Below are positions 1 to 8,617 of a stretch of 64,000 bases of DNA, one piece after another (position 1 is the first letter of the stretch; the number at the start of each line of letters is the position of its first letter). Source of the stretch: Nocardia asteroides (lineage in GTDB: Bacteria; Actinomycetota; Actinomycetes; Mycobacteriales; Mycobacteriaceae); assembly GCF_021183625.1 (NCBI RefSeq), contig NZ_CP089214.1, forward strand, positions 6,200,001-6,264,000. The letters are read 5' to 3'. The notes beneath the pieces are model-generated. The model saw only the letters and a list, made by a program, of their open reading frames with translations, ran no database searches and was not told the origin of the DNA. The translations under genes were made by a program, and so were the position numbers.

Positions 1-9
1 CTTCCGGCG

Positions 10-1692
10 CTAGCGGGTCGCGAATTCGACGAGCCGGGCCGAGACCGGCTCCGGTGATCCGTCCCTGCGCGAATCCGGGTCGGCGGTGACCAGGTCGAGG
101 TGGTTGTAGCCGGCCAGCTCGATCCTGGTGTCCAGCGGGCTGCCCGAGTCGGGCAGGGGGATGCCGCCGCTGCCCTGCAGGGTCAGCATGGGCAGCGTGT
201 CGATGCCCTGCGGGTGCAGATGGTGCGCGGTGATCGAGGGCGCGGTGGTCTGCTGCAGGTCGAAGGCGATGCGGGAGGGGAAGTACCACTCGGTGAAGTC
301 GAGCGGCGGCTCGCAGAGGGTGCGGGCGAGCTGGGCGATCGAGGTGACCTCGCTGCCGGGGTTGGTGGCGGGCGAGGTGGAGGGGGTGACCTCGTCCCAG
401 TCCAGCCAGCGGTAGACGGTGTCGGGGGAGTAGCGGGTCGGGGAGACCTTGGGGGCGTCGCCGAAGCCGCCGAAGCCGAGCGGGCCGCGGGCGATGGTGT
501 CCGGCAGCGGGAAGTCCTTCGGGCCGATCGGGCCGCCGGTGACGAAGCCGGTGCTGGCCTGGAGGAAGCCGAGCGGCTGCGAGTTGTCGTCGAGCAGCGC
601 GCCGAGTACGGCCTCGTTGGTGGCGGTGAGGTCGCGGGCGTCCGGGGAGCCGGTGAGGAAGGCTGCGGCGTTCTGGGAGAGCAGGGTGCGCAGCGTGAGG
701 TCGATATTGGGGTTGTCGGGGAGGCGGCCGACGAGGTCGTTGAGGCCGTCGGGGGCGAGCCGGGCGGCGAGGCCGGCGAGCGCGAGCAGGTTGGTGGTCT
801 CCGGGTTGATCACGGCGGGCAGCCGGAGCACGGGCAGCGCGGTGTCGAGTTGCAGCGAGAGGTTCTCCACGCCGCCCGCGATCCCCGGCGGGATGGCGGG
901 GATGTCGATGCCGCGCAGGCCGAGCCCGACCCGGATCACGGTGTCCAGCGCGAACCAGCCGCCGCACTGGTTGTAGCCCGCGTCGTCGGTGGTCGCCGGG
1001 TTGCCGTCGAAATCCCAGCCGGCGAAGTAGCCGGTGAGGAAGCCGCCGAGGGAGTGCCCGCCGCACAGTAGTTTCCGCTGCCGCAGCTGCTGGTCGGGCA
1101 GCTCCAGGCGGAGCAGGTCGTACTGGTCGCGCAGGGTTTGCTCGAGGCCCTGGTCGCGCAGCCAGTCGGTGGCGGCGCCGTCGGCGTAGCCGGTGAAGCG
1201 GCGGCCGTCGATCTCGGCGCCGTGGAAGTAGTAGCCGGTCGCGGTGTCCAGGTCGCCGGTGGCGAGCGCCGCGCGGGTGCCGGTGTGGTCCTCCAGGCAG
1301 TTGGAGCGCCGGTCGAGCGCCCAGAACTCGAGGTGGATGCCGAAGCGCGCGGCCAGCGCGACGGTATTGCGGGCGACGCCGTCGAAAGCGCCCGCGCCCT
1401 CGAAGATTCCGGGCTGCGCGACCAGGATCCGGTCCGCGGCGGCGGCCTCGCTCGGCCCGGACGCGGAGCGCCAGCGCAGGTAGGAGAGCCGATCGCACTC
1501 GGGCGGGTGCGGCAGCGCGGTGGGCGGCAGCGGGACGTCGCGGGTGACGACGGTCGAGATCACCGAGGTCACCGGGGAGCTGGAGCCGTACCCGGATTCG
1601 GTGCGTCCCGGCTCCGCCGCCGCGGGAGCCGCGCTCGCGGCCGACACCCCCACCAGCAGCGCGCATACCGCGCTCGCCACTCGACCCCGCAT
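10..1692 (-). CDS. Secreted lipase-like alpha/beta hydrolase
   Basis: The protein is 560 aa and begins with a Sec signal peptide: MRGR, a hydrophobic stretch to about residue 22, then small residues AAPAAAEP as a likely cleavage site. The nucleophile elbow GGHSLGG places the catalytic serine near residue 214, and a C-terminal YNHLD supplies a plausible catalytic histidine. It should be an exported serine hydrolase or esterase; the substrate cannot be read from sequence. The ATG at 1692 is chosen because AAGGGA lies just upstream and the signal peptide begins there. The frame stays open to 1887, but the added 65 residues are Arg/His/Cys-rich and do not look like protein. It is divergent from the CPBP protease gene. 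Confidence 0.8.
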   Translation of the reverse strand: MRGRVASAVCALLVGVSAASAAPAAAEPGRTESGYGSSSPVTSVISTVVTRDVPLPPTALPHPPECDRLSYLRWRSASGPSEAAAADRILVAQPGIFEGAGAFDGVARNTVALAARFGIHLEFWALDRRSNCLEDHTGTRAALATGDLDTATGYYFHGAEIDGRRFTGYADGAATDWLRDQGLEQTLRDQYDLLRLELPDQQLRQRKLLCGGHSLGGFLTGYFAGWDFDGNPATTDDAGYNQCGGWFALDTVIRVGLGLRGIDIPAIPPGIAGGVENLSLQLDTALPVLRLPAVINPETTNLLALAGLAARLAPDGLNDLVGRLPDNPNIDLTLRTLLSQNAAAFLTGSPDARDLTATNEAVLGALLDDNSQPLGFLQASTGFVTGGPIGPKDFPLPDTIARGPLGFGGFGDAPKVSPTRYSPDTVYRWLDWDEVTPSTSPATNPGSEVTSIAQLARTLCEPPLDFTEWYFPSRIAFDLQQTTAPSITAHHLHPQGIDTLPMLTLQGSGGIPLPDSGSPLDTRIELAGYNHLDLVTADPDSRRDGSPEPVSARLVEFATR

Positions 1693-1869
1693 CGTCGCTG
1701 TCCCTTCGGCCGTGATCCGCACATGCAACCCCGCACGGCGGTGCCATCGGACGGTACCGCCTCGGGATCGTCCGGATTCACAATCCCGCCCGGTCATCCG
1801 CTGTGAAGCAGCACAGGGGTGTTGTGCGTGAGAATGGCTGCAAGTTAGCCGAACCGATCGAGGAGCCCC

Positions 1870-2640
1870 ATGGCCGAGACACCGCACGCGACGCCCGCGG
1901 ACCGCTTCGGCCCGTGGATCGAGCGGCCCGACGGTGTCGACTTCCCCTACTACGCGGGCGAGCCGGTCGGGCTCGGCGCCGTGCGGTGGGTGCTGGCCTG
2001 GCTCTCGGTGGCGGCGGGGTTCGCCGCGCTGGTGCTGCTGCCGCAGCCGGACAGTGTCGCCGCGCTGGTGCCGCGGGTGCTTTTCGTGGTGCTTCCGCTG
2101 GCGGTGCTCGCGGTGCTGGCCCGGCCGTACTGGTCAGCGCTCTTCCGGCCGGTCCGCGGCCGTGATCTGCTCACCATGGCCGGCTTCGCGCTGCTGAACA
2201 TCATCGTCAGCTCGGTGCTCGGGCTTCTGGTCGCGTCCGTGTTCGATGTGACGGCCAACGCGGCCACCGACGACATCGACGGCGCGGGGGAGGTGGTGGC
2301 GTTCTACCTCGGCACCGGCATCCAGCTGATCGGCGAGGAGCTGTTCACCGTCATCCCGTTCCTGGCGCTGCTCTACTTCCTGACCCGGCGCGGCACGCTC
2401 TCCAGGAAGTCCGCGATCGTGGTGGCCTGGCTGGTGACGGCGGTCTGGTTCGGCGCCGCGCACCTGCCCACCTACGACTGGAACGTCGCGCAGTGCTTCC
2501 TCGTGATCGGCGGCGCCCGCCTCGTGCTCACGCTGGCCTGGATCCGCACCAAGAACCTGTGGGTCTGCTCGGGGGCGCACATCCTCAACGACTGGGCGTT
2601 GTTCACGCCGAGCATCCTCGCCGCGGCGGCGCTCGGCTGA
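1870..2640 (+). CDS. CPBP-family intramembrane metalloprotease
   Basis: A 256-aa polytopic membrane protein with about six hydrophobic segments. The CPBP/CAAX-protease motifs appear in order: GEELF (Glu156-Glu157), FGAAH (His198) and HILND (His237 to Asn240/Asp241), which in this family form the metal and catalytic site inside the membrane. The first motif is EELFTVI, without the arginine of the usual EExxxR, so the family assignment is firm but activity is less so. Members process prenylated proteins or peptides, or act in immunity to self-made peptides; nothing nearby tells which applies here. AGGAG just upstream supports the ATG. Confidence 0.8.
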   Translation: MAETPHATPADRFGPWIERPDGVDFPYYAGEPVGLGAVRWVLAWLSVAAGFAALVLLPQPDSVAALVPRVLFVVLPLAVLAVLARPYWSALFRPVRGRDLLTMAGFALLNIIVSSVLGLLVASVFDVTANAATDDIDGAGEVVAFYLGTGIQLIGEELFTVIPFLALLYFLTRRGTLSRKSAIVVAWLVTAVWFGAAHLPTYDWNVAQCFLVIGGARLVLTLAWIRTKNLWVCSGAHILNDWALFTPSILAAAALG

Positions 2641-2702
2641 CCGATGAATCCGCGCGGACCGCGCCGTCGAATACAGCGCAGCCCCCGAACAGAGGAGTCA
2701 CC

Positions 2703-3563
2703 GTGCCCGAGACCCGTACCGTCGCCACCGCAGGCGCCACCATCACCTACGACGTGCACCCGGGGACCGGCTCCGGCCCCGCCCTGTTCCTCCTCGGCTC
2801 GCCCATGGAGGCGGCCGCGTTCGGCACGCTCGCCGGGCACTTCGGCGACCGCACCGTGCTCACCTACGACCCGCGCGGCGCCGGGCGCAGCCCGCAGGCC
2901 GAGCCGGGCGCGGAAGCCGATCCGGCCCAGCACGCCGAGGACCTGCGGGCGGTGCTCGACGCGGCCGCGCTCGGCCCGATCGACGTCTTCGCCACCAGCG
3001 GCGGCGCGGTGAACGCGCTGGCCTGGATCGGCAGGCACCGGCCCGAGCCGGTGCGCACCCTGGTCGCGCACGAGCCGCCGGTGGCGCAGTTCCTGCCGGA
3101 CCGGGACGAGGTGAACGCGGTCTGCGCCGACATCTACGCCACCTATCAGGCGAAGGGGGAGGGGGCGGCGATGGCGAAGTTCATCGCGCTCGTCTCCCAG
3201 CAGGGGCCGCTGCCCGCGGGCTACGCCGACGCCCCCGGGCCGGACCCGGCCACCTTCGGGCTCCCGGACACCGACGACGGGTCGCGGACGAACCCGCTGC
3301 TCGGGGTGACCATGCGCGGCTGCGGGCGGTACGAGCACGACCTGGCCGCGCTGCGCGCCGCGCCGACCAGGATCGTGCTCGCCTCCGGCGCCGCGTCGGG
3401 CCCGGAGATGGCCGCGCGCGGAGCCGAGAGTTTCGCCGCCGCGGGCGGTTTCGAGCACGTGCTGCTGCCTGGCGGGCACGTGGGGTTCCTTGGCGGGGAG
3501 CACGGGCAGCAGGGCGAGCCCGAGGCTTTCGCCGCCGCCCTGCGCGACATCCTCGCGCACTGA
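2703..3563 (+). CDS. Alpha/beta hydrolase (proline iminopeptidase/esterase-like)
   Basis: A 286-aa cytoplasmic alpha/beta hydrolase. Visible features are an oxyanion-side LGSPME segment, a TYDPRGAGRS strand-turn typical of the fold, a nucleophile elbow ATSGGAV and a late GGHVGF segment with the catalytic histidine. GTG at 2703 follows AGGAG by a good distance; the upstream open frame has no hydrolase homology. It is a generic esterase-like enzyme with no deducible substrate. The last codons and the bases after the stop are duplicated in tandem downstream (see the repeat at 3544-3629). Confidence 0.8.
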   Translation: MPETRTVATAGATITYDVHPGTGSGPALFLLGSPMEAAAFGTLAGHFGDRTVLTYDPRGAGRSPQAEPGAEADPAQHAEDLRAVLDAAALGPIDVFATSGGAVNALAWIGRHRPEPVRTLVAHEPPVAQFLPDRDEVNAVCADIYATYQAKGEGAAMAKFIALVSQQGPLPAGYADAPGPDPATFGLPDTDDGSRTNPLLGVTMRGCGRYEHDLAALRAAPTRIVLASGAASGPEMAARGAESFAAAGGFEHVLLPGGHVGFLGGEHGQQGEPEAFAAALRDILAH

Positions 3564-3629
3564 GCCGGGCATCCCCGTAGCCGCCGCCGCACGCGACATC
3601 CTCGCGCATCGAGCCCGGCACCCTCGTAG
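3544..3629. repeat. 49-bp-period imperfect tandem duplication at a gene end
   Basis: Bases 3544-3580 and 3593-3629 match at 32 of 37 positions, and similarity extends a little further left, giving a repeat period of 49 bp. The first copy carries the final codons (ending DILAH) and stop of the hydrolase gene. The second lies in the gap before the aldo/keto reductase and has lost the stop. It looks like an old local tandem duplication. Confidence 0.8.
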
Positions 3630-3639
3630 AGTCGGCCCC

Positions 3640-4563
3640 ATGGAGACTCGTCGGCTCGGCGGCGACGGCCCCGACCTCTCGGTGGTCGGGCTCGGCTGCA
3701 ACAACTTCGGCATGAAACTCGATCTCGCGGCGGGCGCGGCGGTGATCGAGGCCGCGCTGGACGCCGGGATCACGCACTTCGACACGGCGGAGATGTACGG
3801 GGAGGGCGCCTCCGAGGAGATCATCGGCGCCACGCTCGGCACCCGCCGCGACGCCGTCGTGCTGGCCACCAAGTTCACCCCGCGACCGCGGGACGAGCCG
3901 TACCGGCCGGGCATACTGCGGGACCGCGTCGTCGCGGCCTGCGAGGCCAGCCTGATCAGGCTGCGCACCGACCGGATCGACCTCTACTACCAGCACTACC
4001 CCGACCCGGCGGCGCCGGTCGAGGAGGGGCTGGCGGCGCTGGACGACCTGGTGCGGGCGGGCAAGATCCGCTATGCGGCCTCGTCGAACGTCTCCGGCGC
4101 GCAGATCGCCGAGGCGGCGCGGGCCGCCGAGAAATCCGGTGGCGCGCGGTTCACCGGAACCCAGGTCGAGTGGAGTCTGCTGGTCCGCGAGGTCGAGCGC
4201 GAGGTGGTGCCAGCGGCGCGGGCCGATGGCCTCGGCGTCGTGCCGTACTTCCCGCTGGCGTCCGGGCTGCTCACCGGGAAGTACCGGCGCGGGGCGGACT
4301 TCCCGCCCGGCTCGCGGTTCGCGCTGGCCGCCCGGTTCGCCGATCGGTACGTGGCCGACGCGAACTTCGACCGGGTCGAGCGGTGGACCGAGTTCGCCGC
4401 CGAGCGCGGGCACACGCTGCTCGAGCTGGCCATCGGCTGGCTGCTCGCGCAGGAGCCGGTGAGTTCGGTGATCGCGGGCGCGACCACGCCGGAGCAGGTG
4501 CGGCAGAACGTCGCCGCCGGGGCGTGGCGGCTGACCGCGGAGGATCTCGCCGCGCTGCCGTGA
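3640..4563 (+). CDS. Aldo/keto reductase
   Basis: A 307-aa NADPH-dependent aldo/keto reductase. The N-terminal LGxxGPxLSVVGLGC signature is followed by the family's catalytic elements: DTAEMYG (Asp and Tyr), LATKF (Lys) and YYQHYPDP (His). The C-terminal half has the cofactor-binding FPLASGLLTGKY and IAGATTPEQV segments. It belongs to the YajO/Tas-like group of aldehyde or ketone reductases. The ATG at 3640 gives the canonical N-terminus; the longer frame only translates the duplicated DNA upstream. Confidence 0.85.
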   Translation: METRRLGGDGPDLSVVGLGCNNFGMKLDLAAGAAVIEAALDAGITHFDTAEMYGEGASEEIIGATLGTRRDAVVLATKFTPRPRDEPYRPGILRDRVVAACEASLIRLRTDRIDLYYQHYPDPAAPVEEGLAALDDLVRAGKIRYAASSNVSGAQIAEAARAAEKSGGARFTGTQVEWSLLVREVEREVVPAARADGLGVVPYFPLASGLLTGKYRRGADFPPGSRFALAARFADRYVADANFDRVERWTEFAAERGHTLLELAIGWLLAQEPVSSVIAGATTPEQVRQNVAAGAWRLTAEDLAALP

Positions 4564-4571
4564 CGGACCGG

Positions 4572-4592
4572 GTGGCGCCGAGCGAGCGCCAC
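4572..4592. terminator. Hairpin between convergent genes
   Basis: GTGGCGC and GCGCCAC form a perfect 7-bp stem with a 7-base loop, between the aldo/keto reductase stop and the end of the leftward membrane-protein gene. No T-tract follows, as is common in actinobacteria. Its placement suggests a shared bidirectional terminator. Confidence 0.45.
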
Positions 4593-4607
4593 GGGTGCGC
4601 GGAGGCG

Positions 4608-5303
4608 CTACCAGCTGCCCTCGAGGAACGCGGCGAACGCGGGCTCCGGATCGCGCGCGGTGGTCGCGTTCGCGACGGCGACCGTGCCGATGCCGAGTGC
4701 GAGCACGATGCCGATCCCGCCGAGCAGCAGGGCGCGCCTCGCGAACAGCGCGAGCCCCGCGCCGAGAAAGCAGAGCGCGACGACGGCGGCGAGCACCGCG
4801 AGGACCGCGTGGAATCGGGCGAAGTCGTCGATCATCACCGCGAGCGCCGGTGCGCGTTCACCGGCGCCCGACTGCCGCTCCGCCGCCGCGAGTTCGGCAC
4901 CGGGCAGCATCGGGAGCAACGCGGCGAACGGCGCCGCGGCGCCCTGGATATTCGCCGCCGCCAGGGCGAGAGCGCCGAGCGCGAGCACGGAGGCCAGCAC
5001 CTTCGCCGCGGTGTTCCCCGCCCACCGGACCAGCACGGCGAGCACGAGCAGCAGAGCCACCGCGATGACCGCCTTCACCAGGTGGTAGCGGGCCCAGTAG
5101 CCGACGATGTCGTGGAGCGCCGGGGTGAATGCCCGCTGCCCGGACAGCCGGTACTCCGCGTACGCCCCGCTCAACGCCTGCCGGAGCGCGCCCTCGTCCG
5201 CGAACCGGGCGGCATCGCTCGCCGCGAGCCACTCCGGCGCCACCACGAACGCGATACCGAGCAGCAGCGAAAAGACCGAGGCGAGATTCGTGCGCAACGA
5301 CAT
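4608..5303 (-). CDS. Small integral membrane protein, unknown function
   Basis: A 231-aa protein not matched to a named family. It has about four hydrophobic segments: an N-terminal FSLLLGIAFVVAP helix, LVKAVIAVALLLVLAVLV, VLASVLALGALALAAANI, and a C-terminal block after residue 160. An acidic/polar loop sits in the middle. It starts 47 bp from the divergent methyltransferase gene, so the two may share a promoter region. Function is unknown. Confidence 0.7.
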   Translation of the reverse strand: MSLRTNLASVFSLLLGIAFVVAPEWLAASDAARFADEGALRQALSGAYAEYRLSGQRAFTPALHDIVGYWARYHLVKAVIAVALLLVLAVLVRWAGNTAAKVLASVLALGALALAAANIQGAAAPFAALLPMLPGAELAAAERQSGAGERAPALAVMIDDFARFHAVLAVLAAVVALCFLGAGLALFARRALLLGGIGIVLALGIGTVAVANATTARDPEPAFAAFLEGSW

Positions 5304-5350
5304 CCCGCGAGGCTATCGCTGCCAGGATGGAGACGACCGGAGGAGCAGAG

Positions 5351-5962
5351 ATGGCCGAGCGCACCCCGACCAGCCACGAGCGAACGACCGGGCTGCCCTG
5401 GGACGCCTCGTACCGCGACGGCCCCGCGCCGTGGGACTTCGGCGGGCCGCAACCCGCCGTGGTGCGCCGGGCGGTCACCTTCACCGGGCCGATCCTGGAC
5501 GCGGGCTGCGGCAGCGGCGAGAACGCGCTCTTCCTGGCCGGACGCGGACTCGAGGTGTTCGGCGTCGACGTGGCGGAGACGGCGCTCGCCCTGGCGCGGG
5601 AACGCGCGGCCGAGCGCGGGCTGACCGCCGAATTCGCGACCGCCGACGCCCTGCGCCTGGATGAACTGGGCCGAACCTTCCCCGAGGTGCTCGACTGCGG
5701 GCTCCTGCACACCTTCGACGCCGCCGAGAAACGCGCCTACGCGACGAGTCTCGCCGCGGTGACCGAGCGGACCCTGTTCCTGCTGTGCTTCGCCGACGAG
5801 GGCGACGACCCCGGCCCGCACCCGGTCTCCCGGGCCGAGCTGGCCGCCGCCTTCGGCGAATCGGCCGGCTGGCGGATCACCGCCGTGGAACCGGACCGGA
5901 TCATGACCCGGTTCCACGCGAACGGTGCCGCCGCCTGGTTCGCGACGATCAGGCGGGAGTGA
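5351..5962 (+). CDS. Class I SAM-dependent methyltransferase
   Basis: A 203-aa Rossmann-fold methyltransferase. Motif I is ILDAGCGSGENALFL, followed by EVFGVDVAE (acidic SAM ribose contact) and DCGLLHTF (motif IV). The N-terminal PWDASYRDGPAPWDFGGPQP resembles the thiopurine/tellurite-resistance (TehB-like) group. GGAGGAGC upstream sets the ATG at 5351. Its 3' end overlaps the convergent P450 gene by 14 bp. Substrate unknown. Confidence 0.8.
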   Translation: MAERTPTSHERTTGLPWDASYRDGPAPWDFGGPQPAVVRRAVTFTGPILDAGCGSGENALFLAGRGLEVFGVDVAETALALARERAAERGLTAEFATADALRLDELGRTFPEVLDCGLLHTFDAAEKRAYATSLAAVTERTLFLLCFADEGDDPGPHPVSRAELAAAFGESAGWRITAVEPDRIMTRFHANGAAAWFATIRRE

Positions 5963-7208
5963 AGCGCGCCGGCAGCGACTCCAGCCCGCGGATCACCACG
6001 TTCGGCTTGTACACCGGCGCGTCGTCGCGCGGTTCGATGTCCTTCACCTTGCGCAGCAGCACGTCGAGCAGCACCTCCATCTCCAGCAGCGCCAGCGGGG
6101 CGCCGAGGCAGTAGTGGATGCCGAGGCTGAAACCGAGATGCTTCTTCGCCGGATTCTTCGGGTCCGAGTAGCGCGCGACGTCGAGCCGGTCGCCGTCCGG
6201 GAACGCCGCGTGGTCCCGGTTCGCCGAGTTGATCAGGATGACGACGCCCTCGCCCTGCTCGAACTCCCGGCCCGCCACGGTGATCGGCCGGGTGGCCGCG
6301 CGGGTGGTCATCTGCACCGACGGCTCCATGCGCAGCAGCTCGTCCGGCGCGGTCTGCGTGAGCTCGGGGCGGGCGCGGAGGGCGGCGATCTGGTCCTGGT
6401 TCCGCATGAGCTGCAGCATGCCGGTGCCGATCAGGTTGGCGGTGGTCTCGTGCCCGGCCACGAAGGTGGTGATGCAGGTGGCGAGCAGCTCCTGCTCGGT
6501 GAGCACGTCGCCGCGGTCCTCCACCTGGGAGAGCGCGCTGAGCAGGTCGTCCTTCGGGTTCGCCCGGCGCTCGTTCAGCAGTTCCCGGAAGTACCCCATG
6601 AAGCCGCGCGACCCGGCCGAGCGCGCCGTCAGTGCCTCCGCGGGCAGCGTGTAGTCGTGGTCGAAGCCGCGCGCCAAGTCCTGCGACCAGCGGTGCACCT
6701 GGTCGTACGCCTCGTGCGGCACGCCGATCAGCTCGCAGGCGATGATCAGCGGCAGCGGGTAGGCGATCTTCTCGATCAGGTCGAACTCGCCCGCCGCAAG
6801 GCAGTCGTCGACCAGCTGCTCGGTGAGCTCGGAGATGCGCGGGCGCAGCCGGGTCACCATGCGCGGGGTGAAGCCCTTGGTCACCAGGTTGCGCAGCCGG
6901 GTGTGGTCCGGCGGCTCCATCCACAGGAACGAGGTGGGCAGCTCATCGGGGGCGTCCTCCGGCTTGACCGTCGGGTGCATCATCCCGGCTTCTTCGGCGT
7001 GGCTCCACGCGGTGGTGGAGAGCACCGCGGCGCAGTCCTCGTAGCGGGTGAGCACGTAGTGGCCGAGCGGCGTCCGATGCATCGGGCCCGCGTCGCGCAG
7101 GGTGCGCGCGGCGGCGTACGGGTCGGGGCGCCCCTCCGGGCCGAACAGGTGGGCGATGGCGTTCTCGATCGCGGAATCCTGCTCCGCGACCGCCGTTGTC
7201 GAGTCCAT
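5949..7208 (-). CDS. Cytochrome P450 (cluster A, distal)
   Basis: A 419-aa soluble bacterial P450. Visible motifs are FLWMEPPDHTRLR in the B/C region, the I-helix oxygen-activation motif AGHETT (251-256), ExxR as ELLR (290-293) and the heme loop FSLGIHYCLGAP with Cys367 as thiolate ligand. It is closely similar in layout to the first P450 of the operon (9825-11063), including the shared WSHAEE segment, suggesting paralogy. It lies 53 bp after the FAD monooxygenase and is probably co-transcribed. It likely hydroxylates the product of cluster A; redox partners are not adjacent. Confidence 0.9.
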   Translation of the reverse strand: MDSTTAVAEQDSAIENAIAHLFGPEGRPDPYAAARTLRDAGPMHRTPLGHYVLTRYEDCAAVLSTTAWSHAEEAGMMHPTVKPEDAPDELPTSFLWMEPPDHTRLRNLVTKGFTPRMVTRLRPRISELTEQLVDDCLAAGEFDLIEKIAYPLPLIIACELIGVPHEAYDQVHRWSQDLARGFDHDYTLPAEALTARSAGSRGFMGYFRELLNERRANPKDDLLSALSQVEDRGDVLTEQELLATCITTFVAGHETTANLIGTGMLQLMRNQDQIAALRARPELTQTAPDELLRMEPSVQMTTRAATRPITVAGREFEQGEGVVILINSANRDHAAFPDGDRLDVARYSDPKNPAKKHLGFSLGIHYCLGAPLALLEMEVLLDVLLRKVKDIEPRDDAPVYKPNVVIRGLESLPARFTPA

Positions 7209-7261
7209 TGGTCCCTCCGGTGTCGTTCGGTTCTGGTTCCCGGCCGCGACGCTGCGGCCGG

Positions 7262-8617
7262 TCACCCGGTCGGCTCGCTCGCGCCGTCGACGCTGCTCGG
7301 CAGCAGGATTCGGCGAGCGAGGGTGGGCCGCAGCAGCGCCGCAGGCGGGTCGACGAGGTTGCCGACGCGCAGGAAGGCGCGGGCGACCAGCGGGTCGGCG
7401 TGCGCGGCGCGGTGTGCGCGCGCCACGTAGGCGTTGGTGAGGCGGGTGCGGACCGTGCGCGTGCCCCGCACCCCGGGGTTGGCCAGGTCGGAGCCGGCCG
7501 AGAGGCGCCAGGCGACATCGACCACCGCGCTCGCCGCCGCGTAGAACCGGACGGGGAGGTCGGGGTGCGTGGTCCCCGCAGCCAGGCAGTCGCGCAGCAC
7601 CAGCGCCTGCTGAGCGGCGACCGCCATGCCCTGGGCGTACAGGGGGTTGAAGCTGCAGAGGGCGTCGCCGAGCACCAGGAAGCCGGCCGGGACGGCGCGC
7701 AGCCGCTCGTAGCGGCGGCGCAGCGGGGAGCGGAAGCGGTGCGGGGTGATCTCGCCGAGCGGCTCGGCGCCGTCGACCAGGGCGTGGATGTCGGGTGCCG
7801 CGAGGGTGGCGGCGAAGGCGGTGAAGCCGGTGGGGCCGGTGGGCGGGTGGTCGCCGAGCATGCCGGCCAGGGTGACGTGCCAGCGGTCGCCCTCCACCCG
7901 GATGGCGCCGCCGCCGCGCCCGTTCGGGCCGGTCGAGATGATCACCGAGGACTGGTTGCCCAGCTGGCCATCGGCGCGCGGGAACAGTGCCGACGCGTAG
8001 CCGAGGTCGACCTCGAGCCGCTCCTCGGCCGGGGCGGGGAAACCGAGGTCGGCGAGGTACTGCGGGGCCCGCGAACCGCGGCCGGTCGCGTCGACCACCA
8101 GGTCGGCCGGGAGTTCGATGACGCCGACGGCCGGATGCACGGCGCCGGAGGCAGCGGTGCCGGCTCGCGCGTCGTCGGTCACCCGGACGCCGCGCACCGC
8201 ACCACCGGCAGCGACCAGCCCGCGCACGGTACCGGTATGCAACCGAACCCCCGGCAGCGCCAGAACGCGCTCCCGGACAATCGCCTCCAGCAGCGGCCGG
8301 GTCGCCATGACCGAGGTCAACCCGGTGGGCGTCGCCGCCAGCCGGGCCCCGCCCAGGTACCACCGGGTGCCGACCAACGCCTCCGCGGTGGTCGCGCCAC
8401 GGGCGGCCGCCTCGCCGGTGAACCCGGGAAACAGCTCATCCAGCACCGTCCGCCCCCGATCGAGCAGCCCGTGCAGGTGCCGCCCCTGCGGCACCCCGCG
8501 CCGCCACCCGGGCTCCAGCGAATCCCGCTCCACGAGAACCACTTCGGTGCAGCGATCGGCCAGCACCCTGGCCGCGAGCAACCCGGCGATCCCGGCCCCG
8601 AGCACCACCCCCCTCAC
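7262..8617 (-). CDS. FAD-dependent monooxygenase/oxidoreductase (cluster A)
   Basis: A 451-aa flavoprotein with an N-terminal dinucleotide fold (VLGAGIAGLLAARVLAD, then the ribose-binding acid in LVERD), DATGRGS (176-182), and the GD motif LGDALCSFNP (from about 316) that closes the FAD site. This matches the group 1 (PHBH-fold) monooxygenases, including halogenase- and geranylgeranyl-reductase-like members. No halogenase WxWxIP motif is seen. GTG at 8617 overlaps the upstream P450 stop as GTGA, indicating translational coupling. It is predicted to oxidise the same intermediate as the neighbouring P450s. Confidence 0.85.
   Translation of the reverse strand: MRGVVLGAGIAGLLAARVLADRCTEVVLVERDSLEPGWRRGVPQGRHLHGLLDRGRTVLDELFPGFTGEAAARGATTAEALVGTRWYLGGARLAATPTGLTSVMATRPLLEAIVRERVLALPGVRLHTGTVRGLVAAGGAVRGVRVTDDARAGTAASGAVHPAVGVIELPADLVVDATGRGSRAPQYLADLGFPAPAEERLEVDLGYASALFPRADGQLGNQSSVIISTGPNGRGGGAIRVEGDRWHVTLAGMLGDHPPTGPTGFTAFAATLAAPDIHALVDGAEPLGEITPHRFRSPLRRRYERLRAVPAGFLVLGDALCSFNPLYAQGMAVAAQQALVLRDCLAAGTTHPDLPVRFYAAASAVVDVAWRLSAGSDLANPGVRGTRTVRTRLTNAYVARAHRAAHADPLVARAFLRVGNLVDPPAALLRPTLARRILLPSSVDGASEPTG

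Noticed and set aside
1737..1761. GGCGGT...ACCGCC inverted repeat upstream of the first hydrolase
   Set aside because: Only six paired bases in very GC-rich DNA; expected by chance.
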